Of a stretch of DNA of 45,338 nt, positions 8,601-16,099 are shown in pieces. The notes under the pieces are model-generated. The model was not told the origin of the DNA, ran no database searches, and worked only from the letters and a program-made list of their open reading frames with translations. The translations under genes and the position numbers were made by a program. The stretch is from positions 1 to 45,338 of the forward strand of contig DCMZ01000006.1 of assembly GCA_002321895.1 (NCBI GenBank), in the 5' to 3' direction. The first letter of the stretch is position 1. Each line of letters starts with the position of its first letter. This DNA is from Bdellovibrionaceae bacterium UBA1609 (lineage in GTDB: Bacteria > Bdellovibrionota > Bdellovibrionia > Bdellovibrionales > UBA1609).

Positions 8601-11600
8601 CCCATGAACTGCCTGGCCCAGGAAGTGGATTGTATACCGACGGCCAAATTCGAGCCCGACTTTCTGTGATGGATGATGCCGCTATCCCGAGAGAATATGC
8701 CCGGTCATTTATAGATTTAGGCTTAGCCGGCAGGCCCGGCTTAACTCCCGGCCGGATGCCTGATGAAGTTCTTGGCGACACCCTATTGCTCTCTGGAGAT
8801 CGCACACTCATAAGAAACACGTTTGTAAATGTAGTTCGAGCCGATGGGTCTCAGTCTCGAGTTTTGGTGGCCGGACGCGGGAGTGCTCCAGATTCCGTTC
8901 GAGTGCGCTATCGCAATGAAGTCACTGGCCATATAGAAACAGAAGATGTGGCAGCCCACCAACTTCGCTTAGCTCTGACTGAAAATGACAATATTGTCGT
9001 CTCAGTCAGAGGCCGATCCACAAACGGTCGAGTCGTTAGCATCGATGAAGAGACGGGACAGGCCATAGTCAGTGTATCCGGCCGACAACACTCCCTCCCC
9101 GTTAACAGTTTACGTCGTCCAGTGAGTGAGGAGAACTTATTACCGTTTCGACCACTTGAGCTCCCTAGACCCAATGTACAATTTGTATATAACGGCAGAA
9201 TTATAGAAATTAAATCCGTAAGATATCATATGCCCAGCCCCACGGGCGCGGGGGAAGTTCCCATTCGCATCCTGAGCAAACCCGATGCCCAAGGCAATGT
9301 GAAAGTAAAATACACCATTACTCGTCGCGCAGGCGTTCCCGCTAAAACTCACGAGACCCAAGTCAATATGAATCAGATTCATCGAGACTACGAAGTGGGC
9401 GAAGACTTCGCTTACGTTAATTTAAATTCTAGCCAGGGCGCCTATGGAAAAGTCGTGGGCTTGGATGAGTCTCAGGGAATCATCACCGTCCGCTACTATG
9501 ATTTAAGCCGACGAAGATTTGTAGATGCCAATCGATTAATCCAAGACGTTGAGCGCCTCCCCGATAATTTCAATGCACGCTATGGTCGAAGAGCCACTAT
9601 GTTTAGCCATACGGGCCCCGCGAAACCAAAACCTGACTCAACAGGCATTCCCTATGTCACACGATCCGGCGGAACCCGAAGTTATCAAGAAACTCGTTTT
9701 GCCGAACAAGTACTGAGAGATCAACAGTACATAGACTATAGGCTACTTAACTCAAGAGATCGTCTAGTTCAGGAATTCACAGACAGCCAGAACATTGTCA
9801 ATGCCGCCAAGCAATCTCTCAGTAGCGGAGCCAAACGATCGCCTCGCTTTAGACAAACTCTTCAACGAGCTATTGAGAGGGAACAAGCCCGATCCAACGA
9901 CATTTTTACTCGCCTCAGCCAAGACTTATCCCAAAGCGGTGGTTCTAGACTGCAGAGCCCCAATGATCTGGCTTCATTGATTCAGCGCCATCGTGTTTTT
10001 GTCCGCGCCGCCGATGATACTGCTGCTGCTCGACAGGCAGCCCGAAGAAGTCAGACAAAAAGAGTACAGAGTCGTGTACGCAAAGCTCTGCACAAAGAAA
10101 ACATCCGAACGGCCAATGAAGATGCCGCCATAAAAGTACTTCAGAAGAGATATTCAAAACTTAATGATGCTGAACGAAGAGAGGTCATTTTAAGTTATTT
10201 CCCTGAATGGCGTTCGTCACCGGGAACCTTAGAAAGGGTGATGCTGGCCCATAACTCGGGGCGCTCTGGAGTAGGACAATACACACCCGCCGAGATCCAA
10301 AAGAAATATAAAATCATGCTCCAGTCAAAACGAAAATTGAAACAGCAAAGCACGGTTCGACCTGATCGCATTGCCGAGCTCGGCCCTGCTGTAAAACCGG
10401 AAGAAGCCCAATTTTTAATGGAAGTGGGTTTAACAGGAAAACCACCCAAGCCAACATCAAAAGGCACAAGGGGTTCCTCAAAGAAAAAACCGAACAGTCG
10501 TCAAAAAGTGGCCGAAGCCTACGAACGGCAGATGGCTAAAAAAGTGGAAGAGCCACCAGCTCCTCCCAAAAAAACTGTTTCGGAGGCACAGCAAAAATTC
10601 GAAGAGCGCTACGCACAGTTCGATTACTATGAATCACTAGAACCCGGCTTTGCCCATAAACATAAAAAAACCATTAACTTGATCAACCGAACGGTGGATC
10701 AATGTATTGAAACAGAAGCCTGCGATGAAGACACTTTGGGAACACTGCGCCTCCTTATGAAAAACGATGTGGTGGTTCGAGATATTGAAATTGCCGAGCA
10801 AGTGGCAAAAAACTGCCTTCCTCCTAATCAAGGCTGTGTAAAATCCCTAGTGACTCATGTTCATGACTACCTCTCTAATGGCCGATGGATGGATTCCAAC
10901 CGGCGAGAGGTTTTTAGGATTGCGCTCAGTGACTGTATAAAAAACCATTGTGACCCCCATACGGCCATCTCCATGTTACGCAGAACAGATGAACTGCCAC
11001 TCACTGATAAAAAAGTGCGAGAGATGTACGCTCGCGAAGAATGGGATCCCCGAGCTAGTGAAGCCAACATTATTACTGTGGAAGCTCAAAACCAATTGTT
11101 CGAAGGTATACTAAGAAACTACGACATCGATATCCATACCAATTTAGAATCCCGAACCTCCAGTTTTCGTCGAGGCCAAAACAAAAACAAATCTGTCGAT
11201 GACTTAGTTGCTAGTGAAAATCTCGCACCCGGCCGGAGCCCCGACTACTATGTGGAATATCCCAACGGTGAGGGTAAATTGTTTGATGTTCAAAGCTCTG
11301 CCAACCAATCTCGCGTGGAAGGCATCGGAGAGATTGGTGCGGAAATCATTTTAAAAAAGTCGGAGGTCATAGAGCAGACCCACCGAGTGATCGTCGATTT
11401 TACTGATCAATTTAAACCTTCCTCGGCAGTCCAACTCGTTCGAGAAATACAAAAAATGGCTGAGATATTAACTGCAGCTAAATCTCAAATTCGCAGAATT
11501 TCAGTAAAAAGTAGCGAGTTAGATCGTTTACCCAAAAAGGTATTCGATCGAATTAACCCGAAACCTCACCCCGACAATCCCTACCTATACCTTGTTGACG

Positions 11601-11755
11601 TCTATGCGGAACATCTTGATGTTGTCACTGTAGCTATTGGGACTCGACAAAACCCAGTACTTATAAGAGTTTACCCTAACTATGATCCGAACTTCCTGAA
11701 GCGCTACTATCGCAGCATCTTCTCCGAGTTCTTCACCTCTCCATCCTCCCGCTAA
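5678..11755 (+). CDS. Giant exported multidomain protein with CdiA-like nuclease-type C-terminal domain
   Basis: A 2025-residue protein. A signal peptide (residues 1-19, ending ANA) is followed by a helical region with paired Cys residues (about 40-400). Two hydrophobic Gly/Ala-rich segments (about 408-470 and 519-545) come next. Then helical modules (about 589-677, 943-1028, 1487-1591) alternate with beta-rich segments that look like SH3/KOW/Tudor barrels (about 685-920, 1045-1160, 1245-1310). A charged, Pro/Lys linker (about 1590-1650) and a Cys-paired helical region (about 1670-1780) lead to the C-terminal domain (about 1800-2010). That domain carries the pattern PDYYVEY-x8-FDVQSS (Asp1856, Asp1870) and a later ILKKSEVIEQTHRVIVDF. 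This resembles the PD-(D/E)xK-like tRNase domains at the end of CdiA toxins; the usual catalytic Lys is Gln here, so activity is uncertain. No immunity-like gene follows. A role as a secreted effector, perhaps on prey nucleic acid, is inference. Confidence 0.75.
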   Translation: MRLVLSFFILVSAPILANANESAIEHYLRLAQPLLTNRPHSQICDLDNPTSSAPCPESLMEAAVESKDVSYASQWLGIFGEEDIWQTCNAVHNPDGILASPEELDGYFSQDPDLGLEKSLIEAYPRCFESKDEEFKKAIVAEYYHSGARLRNQFDNSIDAIASIDALLSPNKILHSVGQCDTGLESNKERCESYRKKCKGFSQQAAELKIDGMIKNSMTAIETLKPLQKRLDKLNDGFLWTTKEYPKGDPRREEVKLLRQQIATAKQLVPWIDGESFQDHMEKYDEAKSENQKKSLIEKAIKSQLAANRKELLETANETQSALGCIFKPNQRCDTDDFAETSTNASSLHDVNTEMVDVFSELSAEDRALLSQEQERPAYEVLTANNYLRANQCMKDLNKTDDELAETVYMGAATVALSLTPMGAAGLVAAVARSSRVIQKFATSYDAANAARKGASFLTGVNRASVAAEVGTAAFIDIPMVIESCNDRYGISGGALTKIPKGQIQCPNTAPLEDIRTHDNLTSCLLGAVMGVAAVGLPAGSIALSRRQAHRTQQQAQDLEANPPPKPDLRTEEEITQDAVITMSGRLAAENLDDVANQAARLTDSEVDELIEEFVPNATPEQAKAIIELRQKTTGNPSRDVDIAYRKLKELDMDDEQIRRVIRLGLTNGDSLRPGRIASNDPMQIVVGDRQFSRNENVQFVSGSNTFQGRVVGTGRINNTVLVERSVPGGRTQTLSVPVTRTRTTPEIKASGYADDSGLGGRPYPLERGEFIANGRVYRAGQRVTVMSRGDNTPRQAIVHGSSNVNSRKPHVQVEVLNTGPRPYTNRPQLVTVNTTSLRPRIRTGDQVQFKSKSSGKTYQATVVDYNVRNQSLKVARAGKNRNGQLSGYDVIEDITIDEAGYVRPTRNLTVTRDLSEKQRSLIYTNGFIQRNGFYDLEQARYFVTSLENTDLRAAMIRDLAPDLTEDQVQAVLRAHELPGPGSGLYTDGQIRARLSVMDDAAIPREYARSFIDLGLAGRPGLTPGRMPDEVLGDTLLLSGDRTLIRNTFVNVVRADGSQSRVLVAGRGSAPDSVRVRYRNEVTGHIETEDVAAHQLRLALTENDNIVVSVRGRSTNGRVVSIDEETGQAIVSVSGRQHSLPVNSLRRPVSEENLLPFRPLELPRPNVQFVYNGRIIEIKSVRYHMPSPTGAGEVPIRILSKPDAQGNVKVKYTITRRAGVPAKTHETQVNMNQIHRDYEVGEDFAYVNLNSSQGAYGKVVGLDESQGIITVRYYDLSRRRFVDANRLIQDVERLPDNFNARYGRRATMFSHTGPAKPKPDSTGIPYVTRSGGTRSYQETRFAEQVLRDQQYIDYRLLNSRDRLVQEFTDSQNIVNAAKQSLSSGAKRSPRFRQTLQRAIEREQARSNDIFTRLSQDLSQSGGSRLQSPNDLASLIQRHRVFVRAADDTAAARQAARRSQTKRVQSRVRKALHKENIRTANEDAAIKVLQKRYSKLNDAERREVILSYFPEWRSSPGTLERVMLAHNSGRSGVGQYTPAEIQKKYKIMLQSKRKLKQQSTVRPDRIAELGPAVKPEEAQFLMEVGLTGKPPKPTSKGTRGSSKKKPNSRQKVAEAYERQMAKKVEEPPAPPKKTVSEAQQKFEERYAQFDYYESLEPGFAHKHKKTINLINRTVDQCIETEACDEDTLGTLRLLMKNDVVVRDIEIAEQVAKNCLPPNQGCVKSLVTHVHDYLSNGRWMDSNRREVFRIALSDCIKNHCDPHTAISMLRRTDELPLTDKKVREMYAREEWDPRASEANIITVEAQNQLFEGILRNYDIDIHTNLESRTSSFRRGQNKNKSVDDLVASENLAPGRSPDYYVEYPNGEGKLFDVQSSANQSRVEGIGEIGAEIILKKSEVIEQTHRVIVDFTDQFKPSSAVQLVREIQKMAEILTAAKSQIRRISVKSSELDRLPKKVFDRINPKPHPDNPYLYLVDVYAEHLDVVTVAIGTRQNPVLIRVYPNYDPNFLKRYYRSIFSEFFTSPSSR

Positions 11756-11774
11756 AAGGTGCCAGGCACCTTTT
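11754..11774 (+). terminator. Near-perfect palindrome, probable terminator of the giant gene
   Basis: AAAAGGTGCC-A-GGCACCTTTT begins inside the TAA stop codon. Opened to a 5-nt loop it gives a GGTG/CACC-cored hairpin with A- and T-flanks, so it could work on both strands. A GC-rich gap of about 95 bp follows before nupC, holding a TATAAA (11839-11844) that may be the nupC minus-10. Confidence 0.6.
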
Positions 11775-11870
11775 GGAGCCGCGGCGCATCCCAAACGGGC
11801 GAGGCATCGCTTTTCTGGCCCTCGTCGGGAAAATCCACTATAAAAACCCTCTAACTTAAGGGGTCTAAGT

Positions 11871-13172
11871 ATGAGTCAGTTATTCTCACTTTTAGGTATG
11901 GCTGCATTTGTCGGAATCGCCTATGGATTATCTACCGACCGGAAAGCCATCGATTTTAAACTGGTTCGCAATGGATTCCTGATTCAGCTCGTTCTAGGGC
12001 TATTGGTTCTCGGTATTCCCGCTCTAGGCGTCCCCGGTGTATTAGGATTTTTGTTTGCGGCCGCCAATGATTTTTTCATGGCCATCATTTCCTTCACCGA
12101 TCGGGGCACCGGCTTTCTTGTAGGTTCCTACATCGATAAGTCAGAAAAGGGCTTTGTCTTCGTACTGCATGCCTTGCCACCCATTATATTTTTCTCATCT
12201 CTCATGAGCGTTCTCTACCACATGGGAATTATGCAATACCTTGTTCGCGGTATGGCCTGGATCATGTTTCGTTTTATGGGAACCAGTGGAGCCGAAAGTC
12301 TTTCCATGGCAGCCAATGTTTTTGTGGGCCAAACGGAAGCGCCACTCGTTGTGAAACCCTATGTAAATAAAATGACGCCATCAGAATTAATGGCCTTAAT
12401 GACCGGTGGAATGGCCACCATCGCCGGAGGCGTTCTTGCCGGCTATGTTGGAATGCTTGGTGATAAAATTCCCAATATCGCCGGCCACCTCCTCACCGCC
12501 AGCGTGATGAGTGCTCCTGCTGCATTTATTTTCGCGAAAATTCTGATCCCAGAAAACAAAAAGCCCGAAACACTTGGAACTCTCCCAGCAAATGTAGGCG
12601 ATGAGAAAAGTATCAACGTGATTGAAGCCGCAGCCAAAGGTGCCGCCGATGGATTAAAAATGGCACTGAATGTGGCCGCTATGCTGTTGGCGTTTATCGC
12701 ATTGATTGCTGCAGCCAATGGGCTACTCGGCTGGATCGGCGACCTTGTCGGCTTCACCGAATGGGGACAAAGTTTTGTACCCACACTTCTACAAGGCGAC
12801 CAACCGGTGAACTTAAGCATTGAATTGGTTTTGGGTTGGATATTTGCTCCCCTGGCTTTTTTAATGGGGATTCCCTGGAGCGAAGCCGCTGTTGCCGGCG
12901 CTCTGTTGGGGCAAAAAATAACTCTTAATGAATTTGTGGCCTACGCTGAATTGGTCAATGTTTCCGAACAGCTCAGCACTCGCACTTCCGTTATCCTGAG
13001 TTATGCCCTCTGTGGCTTTGCTAACTTTAGCAGTATTGCCATCCAGATTGGTGGCATAGGTGAAATTGCCCCGCATAGAAAATCAGAACTAGCACAATTT
13101 GGTTTTCGCGCCATGGTGGGTGGAAGTCTCGCGGCCTTTATGACCGCATGTATTGCAAGCCTGTTGATTTAA
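11871..13172 (+). CDS. nupC: Concentrative nucleoside transporter (NupC/CNT family)
   Basis: A 433-residue inner-membrane protein of usual family length (about 400). It imports nucleosides by symport with protons or sodium. The N-terminal gate and core domains are visible; the helical-hairpin motif GTSGAESLSMAANVFVGQ continues as QTEAPL at residues 154-159, where Gln and Glu bind nucleoside in CNT structures. The C-terminal motif YALCGFANFSSIAIQIGG near residue 385 carries the conserved Asn-Phe/Ser pair. An AGGGG site lies about 8 nt before the ATG. It stands alone, convergent to the patatin gene. In a predator it would serve uptake of prey-derived nucleosides, which is inference. Confidence 0.95.
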   Translation: MSQLFSLLGMAAFVGIAYGLSTDRKAIDFKLVRNGFLIQLVLGLLVLGIPALGVPGVLGFLFAAANDFFMAIISFTDRGTGFLVGSYIDKSEKGFVFVLHALPPIIFFSSLMSVLYHMGIMQYLVRGMAWIMFRFMGTSGAESLSMAANVFVGQTEAPLVVKPYVNKMTPSELMALMTGGMATIAGGVLAGYVGMLGDKIPNIAGHLLTASVMSAPAAFIFAKILIPENKKPETLGTLPANVGDEKSINVIEAAAKGAADGLKMALNVAAMLLAFIALIAAANGLLGWIGDLVGFTEWGQSFVPTLLQGDQPVNLSIELVLGWIFAPLAFLMGIPWSEAAVAGALLGQKITLNEFVAYAELVNVSEQLSTRTSVILSYALCGFANFSSIAIQIGGIGEIAPHRKSELAQFGFRAMVGGSLAAFMTACIASLLI

Positions 13173-13193
13173 CTCAACTCTCTTGCAAGACAA

Positions 13194-14339
13194 CTACAAG
13201 GATTCAAAAAACTTTTGGATGTCCTCGGCTCTATCTAGGGCATCATCCCGACCCAACTCAATGAGCTTCTCGATATAAGACGGATGAAACAATAAGTAAC
13301 TGGCTAACTCAGCCACATCATCCTCAGATCCTAAGCCCTCCAATAAAAATCGGATCGCTGTCGGGAATTCTTCAAAATGTGTTTTTGCAATTTCACGAAT
13401 TTCTTTGGAAGGCTTAATTAAAAGAGTGTCCACTTTTTGAAAAGAACCTTTAACAAAGGAGGACTTTTCCGCGATAAGCCGATTCATATACTCCAAACGC
13501 GTAAGATCTGCGTCTAAGGCATCAAAAAACAGCGCTTTCAACATGGTGGATATGATCGCCCCCACTGAAGGCTCAAAGTTGGGATTGGGTTCTCCCCGCT
13601 TTTCCACACCTATCACCAAGATTTGCTTGGCTCCCGAATGAATGGATGCACTCAAAGGAGACATATTTCTCACGGCCCCGTCGGCATAAACATGATCATT
13701 CATTGTGACTGCTGGAAACACCAAGGGTATCGAACAACTGGCATAGATATGCTTGGGAGTGATTTGCACTCGGCGGCTTTCCCGTTTCTCGTGACTCCAG
13801 TCCTTCATATCATAATGTCCTTGATAGAAGACGATGGATTTATCCAAATTGTAGTTGTAGCTATGACAAGAAAGACCCCTTAGGTAGCCTAACCGCACTT
13901 GCTTGTCGATCCACCCAGGGTTCAGCCTGGAATTTAAAAGATGCAACAAGGGTTCAGAGTCCAACAGAGATGCTGCCAATTTGTTTCCCCGTAAAAAACC
14001 AAAGGAAAGATCACTCGCCCATCGAAGGGAGTTCTTCGTCAAAGAGACCGGGTCCGACTTATAGATATCGGCAAAATGCAAATCCAGCCAAAATTTTGAT
14101 AGGCGATCGACGGCGTTCCTCTGGGACCTAGCATGCTGAGCCAAATAAGCGGCATTGATAGCCCCAGCTGAATAGCCCGAGTACAAGCTAAAAAGGTGAT
14201 TCTTTTCGGAAAGCACTTTAAAAACACCCTGTAGAACTCCCACCTGGTAGGCTCCTCGAGCACCCCCACCGGAAAAGAACACGGCCGATTGAATGTAGCT
14301 ATTGTAATTTGAGATTTTTTTCTGGGCTTCCATGTCCAT
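13194..14339 (-). CDS. Patatin-like phospholipase
   Basis: A 381-residue lipid acyl hydrolase. The oxyanion motif GGGARG (residues 24-29), nucleophile Ser57 in GYSAG and catalytic Asp220 in DGA complete the patatin Ser-Asp dyad. It lacks a signal peptide, as in many bacterial patatins, which are often injected or act at the inner membrane. The C-terminal third is helical and not family-specific. Two ATGs (14339 and 14333) are possible; the first is preferred because a promoter-like element ends 6 nt upstream and no Shine-Dalgarno exists for either. A patatin has been implicated in prey exit in Bdellovibrio, but orthology cannot be judged here. Confidence 0.9.
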   Translation of the reverse strand: MDMEAQKKISNYNSYIQSAVFFSGGGARGAYQVGVLQGVFKVLSEKNHLFSLYSGYSAGAINAAYLAQHARSQRNAVDRLSKFWLDLHFADIYKSDPVSLTKNSLRWASDLSFGFLRGNKLAASLLDSEPLLHLLNSRLNPGWIDKQVRLGYLRGLSCHSYNYNLDKSIVFYQGHYDMKDWSHEKRESRRVQITPKHIYASCSIPLVFPAVTMNDHVYADGAVRNMSPLSASIHSGAKQILVIGVEKRGEPNPNFEPSVGAIISTMLKALFFDALDADLTRLEYMNRLIAEKSSFVKGSFQKVDTLLIKPSKEIREIAKTHFEEFPTAIRFLLEGLGSEDDVAELASYLLFHPSYIEKLIELGRDDALDRAEDIQKFFESL

Positions 14340-14345
14340 AACACT

Positions 14346-14374
14346 ATTGTGCCTGAGCTTATAATGGCTAGCAA
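14346..14374 (-). promoter_or_regulatory. Candidate promoter giving a leaderless patatin mRNA
   Basis: Minus strand TTGCTA (14374-14369), 17 nt, CACAAT (14351-14346), 6 nt, ATG at 14339. Each hexamer matches the sigma-70 consensus at 4 of 6 positions. No Shine-Dalgarno is present. Confidence 0.4.
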
Positions 14375-14441
14375 CACAAGCTCGTCACATTTGGACTACT
14401 CTGGCTCTAAAAACTCCTACTTCACTGGAGCTTAAAAGTGA

Positions 14442-14951
14442 TTAATACGCCTTAAAAGAAGGATTCAGGTTGAGCTTGGCCACAGATTTTCTGTAAACCC
14501 ACTCAAGACCCAAAGAAAACACCAAGGTACCTAACAAGGTGTTATGGAAAAAGGGAATTCCAGCTACATAACTGGCCATCAATCCCTTCCAACCGGGCTC
14601 GTAAGCCGTTGTCATCATCCAAACTCCCGCATTGGTAACAAAGAAAAAGAGCACAGAAGACAGAAAAGCCTGAATACCAATGGTCTTATAAGATCCTGAG
14701 TTCATCCAAGCACCCATTAAATAAATCAGACCAATAGAAGCGTAGACCACTAAGGAAATAGAACTAAAGCCAATCAACACGTCGGAAAGAAACATCGCAA
14801 AAACAGGCAAACTCAATCCCAATGGAGTTTTTGTCCAACGTCCCGCCATCAGTGCCATTGCCAAAACCGGTGTGAAATTCATAGGATGGGGAAAAAAGCG
14901 AAAACTAACTGCCAAAAGCATCAAGCCGGCTACGAGTACTAGGTTTTTCAT
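14442..14951 (-). CDS. DUF6580 family integral membrane protein
   Basis: A 169-residue hydrophobic protein with about five membrane spans. The N-terminal signature RFFPHPMNFTPVLAMALMAG (residues 18-37) and the later FFVTNAGVWMM motif are typical of the DUF6580 family, whose small multi-span form resembles S components of ECF vitamin transporters; transport is not shown for this protein. AGGAG precedes the ATG by about 7 nt. It is transcribed divergently from gpmA across a 233-bp gap. Confidence 0.85.
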   Translation of the reverse strand: MKNLVLVAGLMLLAVSFRFFPHPMNFTPVLAMALMAGRWTKTPLGLSLPVFAMFLSDVLIGFSSISLVVYASIGLIYLMGAWMNSGSYKTIGIQAFLSSVLFFFVTNAGVWMMTTAYEPGWKGLMASYVAGIPFFHNTLLGTLVFSLGLEWVYRKSVAKLNLNPSFKAY

Positions 14952-15054
14952 TAACGATCTCCTCTATTGAGAAACTATCTAAAGATGAAACTTACCAAGA
15001 CTTTAAGAAAATTCAACTGGTTAAAAATGCAACTGATCAAATATATGGGTTTTA

Positions 15055-15076
15055 GGGTGAGTTCGGCCCCTCACCC
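15055..15076. other. Hairpin in the divergent DUF6580/gpmA gap
   Basis: GGGTGAG (15055-15061) and CTCACCC (15070-15076) enclose an 8-nt loop. No T-tract follows on either strand, so it is more likely a leader structure or protein site than a terminator. The same gap has a short dyad GGTAA-TT-TTACC at 15128-15139, nearer gpmA. I could not match either to a known riboswitch. Confidence 0.35.
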
Positions 15077-15184
15077 CCCTCGTGAAAGTATCTGGCTCAA
15101 TTGAGCTTTGCAGCTGTCAGCCACTATGGTAATTTTACCGGCAAATCTGAGCAGTAGCCCCATAAAAAAGTAAAAGGAGATTCA

Positions 15185-15925
15185 ATGTATAAATTGGTTT
15201 TATTACGTCATGGTGAAAGCGAGTGGAATAAAAAGAACCTTTTTACTGGATGGGTAGACGTGGGCCTTTCTGAGCAAGGGCTCAAAGAAGCTCAATCCGC
15301 CGGGGAGCTACTTAAACAGTCTGGCTTTCAATTTGATTTAGCCTTCACTTCAGTTTTAAAACGAGCCATCAAAACCCTATGGATTTCATTAGAAGAATTA
15401 GACCAAATGTGGATTCCAGTTCGTCGCAGCTGGCGTTTGAATGAGCGTCACTACGGAGCTTTGCAGGGTTTAAACAAAGCCGACACCACAGAAAAGTATG
15501 GCGAAGATCAAGTTTTTACCTGGAGACGATCTTACGACACACCTCCTCCAGCTTTGGAGCCCGATCACGAAATGCACCCCTCAAAAGATCGCCGTTATGA
15601 TGGAGCCGATGGAGAACTTCCCGCATCTGAAGCTCTGAAGAACTGTCGTGAAAGAGTACTTCCCTATTGGGACAGTGAAATTGCCCCGGCCATTAAAGCG
15701 GGAAAGCAAATCATTGTAGCCGCCCATGGAAACTCCCTACGAGCCCTGGTTATGTTCTTAGATAACATTCCTGAGGATGAAATTTCCCAATTGAATATTC
15801 CCACTGGGGTTCCGCTTGTTTATGAGCTCGATGAGAATCTCAAACCGATCAAAAACTATTACCTCGGTGATCCAGAGGAAGCGAAGAAAAAAGCCCAAGC
15901 CGTTGCGAACCAAGCTAAAGCTTAA
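15185..15925 (+). CDS. gpmA: 2,3-bisphosphoglycerate-dependent phosphoglycerate mutase
   Basis: A 246-residue glycolytic enzyme interconverting 3- and 2-phosphoglycerate in the cytoplasm. The phosphohistidine motif LLRHGESEWN (His9), Glu87 in NERHYGALQGLNK and the second histidine His181 in AAHGNSLRAL are all in place, as are the family insert YDTPPPALEPDHEMHPSKD and length. AAAAGGAG lies 5-6 nt before the ATG. It is monocistronic and is followed by a strong hairpin. Confidence 0.97.
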   Translation: MYKLVLLRHGESEWNKKNLFTGWVDVGLSEQGLKEAQSAGELLKQSGFQFDLAFTSVLKRAIKTLWISLEELDQMWIPVRRSWRLNERHYGALQGLNKADTTEKYGEDQVFTWRRSYDTPPPALEPDHEMHPSKDRRYDGADGELPASEALKNCRERVLPYWDSEIAPAIKAGKQIIVAAHGNSLRALVMFLDNIPEDEISQLNIPTGVPLVYELDENLKPIKNYYLGDPEEAKKKAQAVANQAKA

Positions 15926-15953
15926 AACCTATAGTAGCTTATTTTTTATGCAT

Positions 15954-15978
15954 AATGGCGAGTGCTCCACTCGCCATT
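15954..15978. other. Perfect 11-bp hairpin downstream of gpmA
   Basis: AATGGCGAGTG-CTC-CACTCGCCATT, 29 bases past the gpmA stop. No T-tract follows, so it is not a standard intrinsic terminator; it may protect the mRNA 3' end or act with a factor. A second hairpin TTCTAGA-N6-TCTAGAA (about 15999-16018) follows it before fadD. Confidence 0.6.
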
Positions 15979-16099
15979 GAAGAGAATTCATTCTGCCGTT
16001 CTAGAAATCCCTCTAGAATTTCCCATAAGCCCCCGAAAAAGTTGTATCTTTTCCAAATTTTTCGCAAACTAAGGGCTAACTATTAACAAGGAATAACCC

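Noticed and set aside
14952..15184. Cobalamin or other vitamin riboswitch before the DUF6580 gene
   Set aside because: No consensus box of a known class was found in the leader; only a plain GGGTGAG/CTCACCC hairpin.
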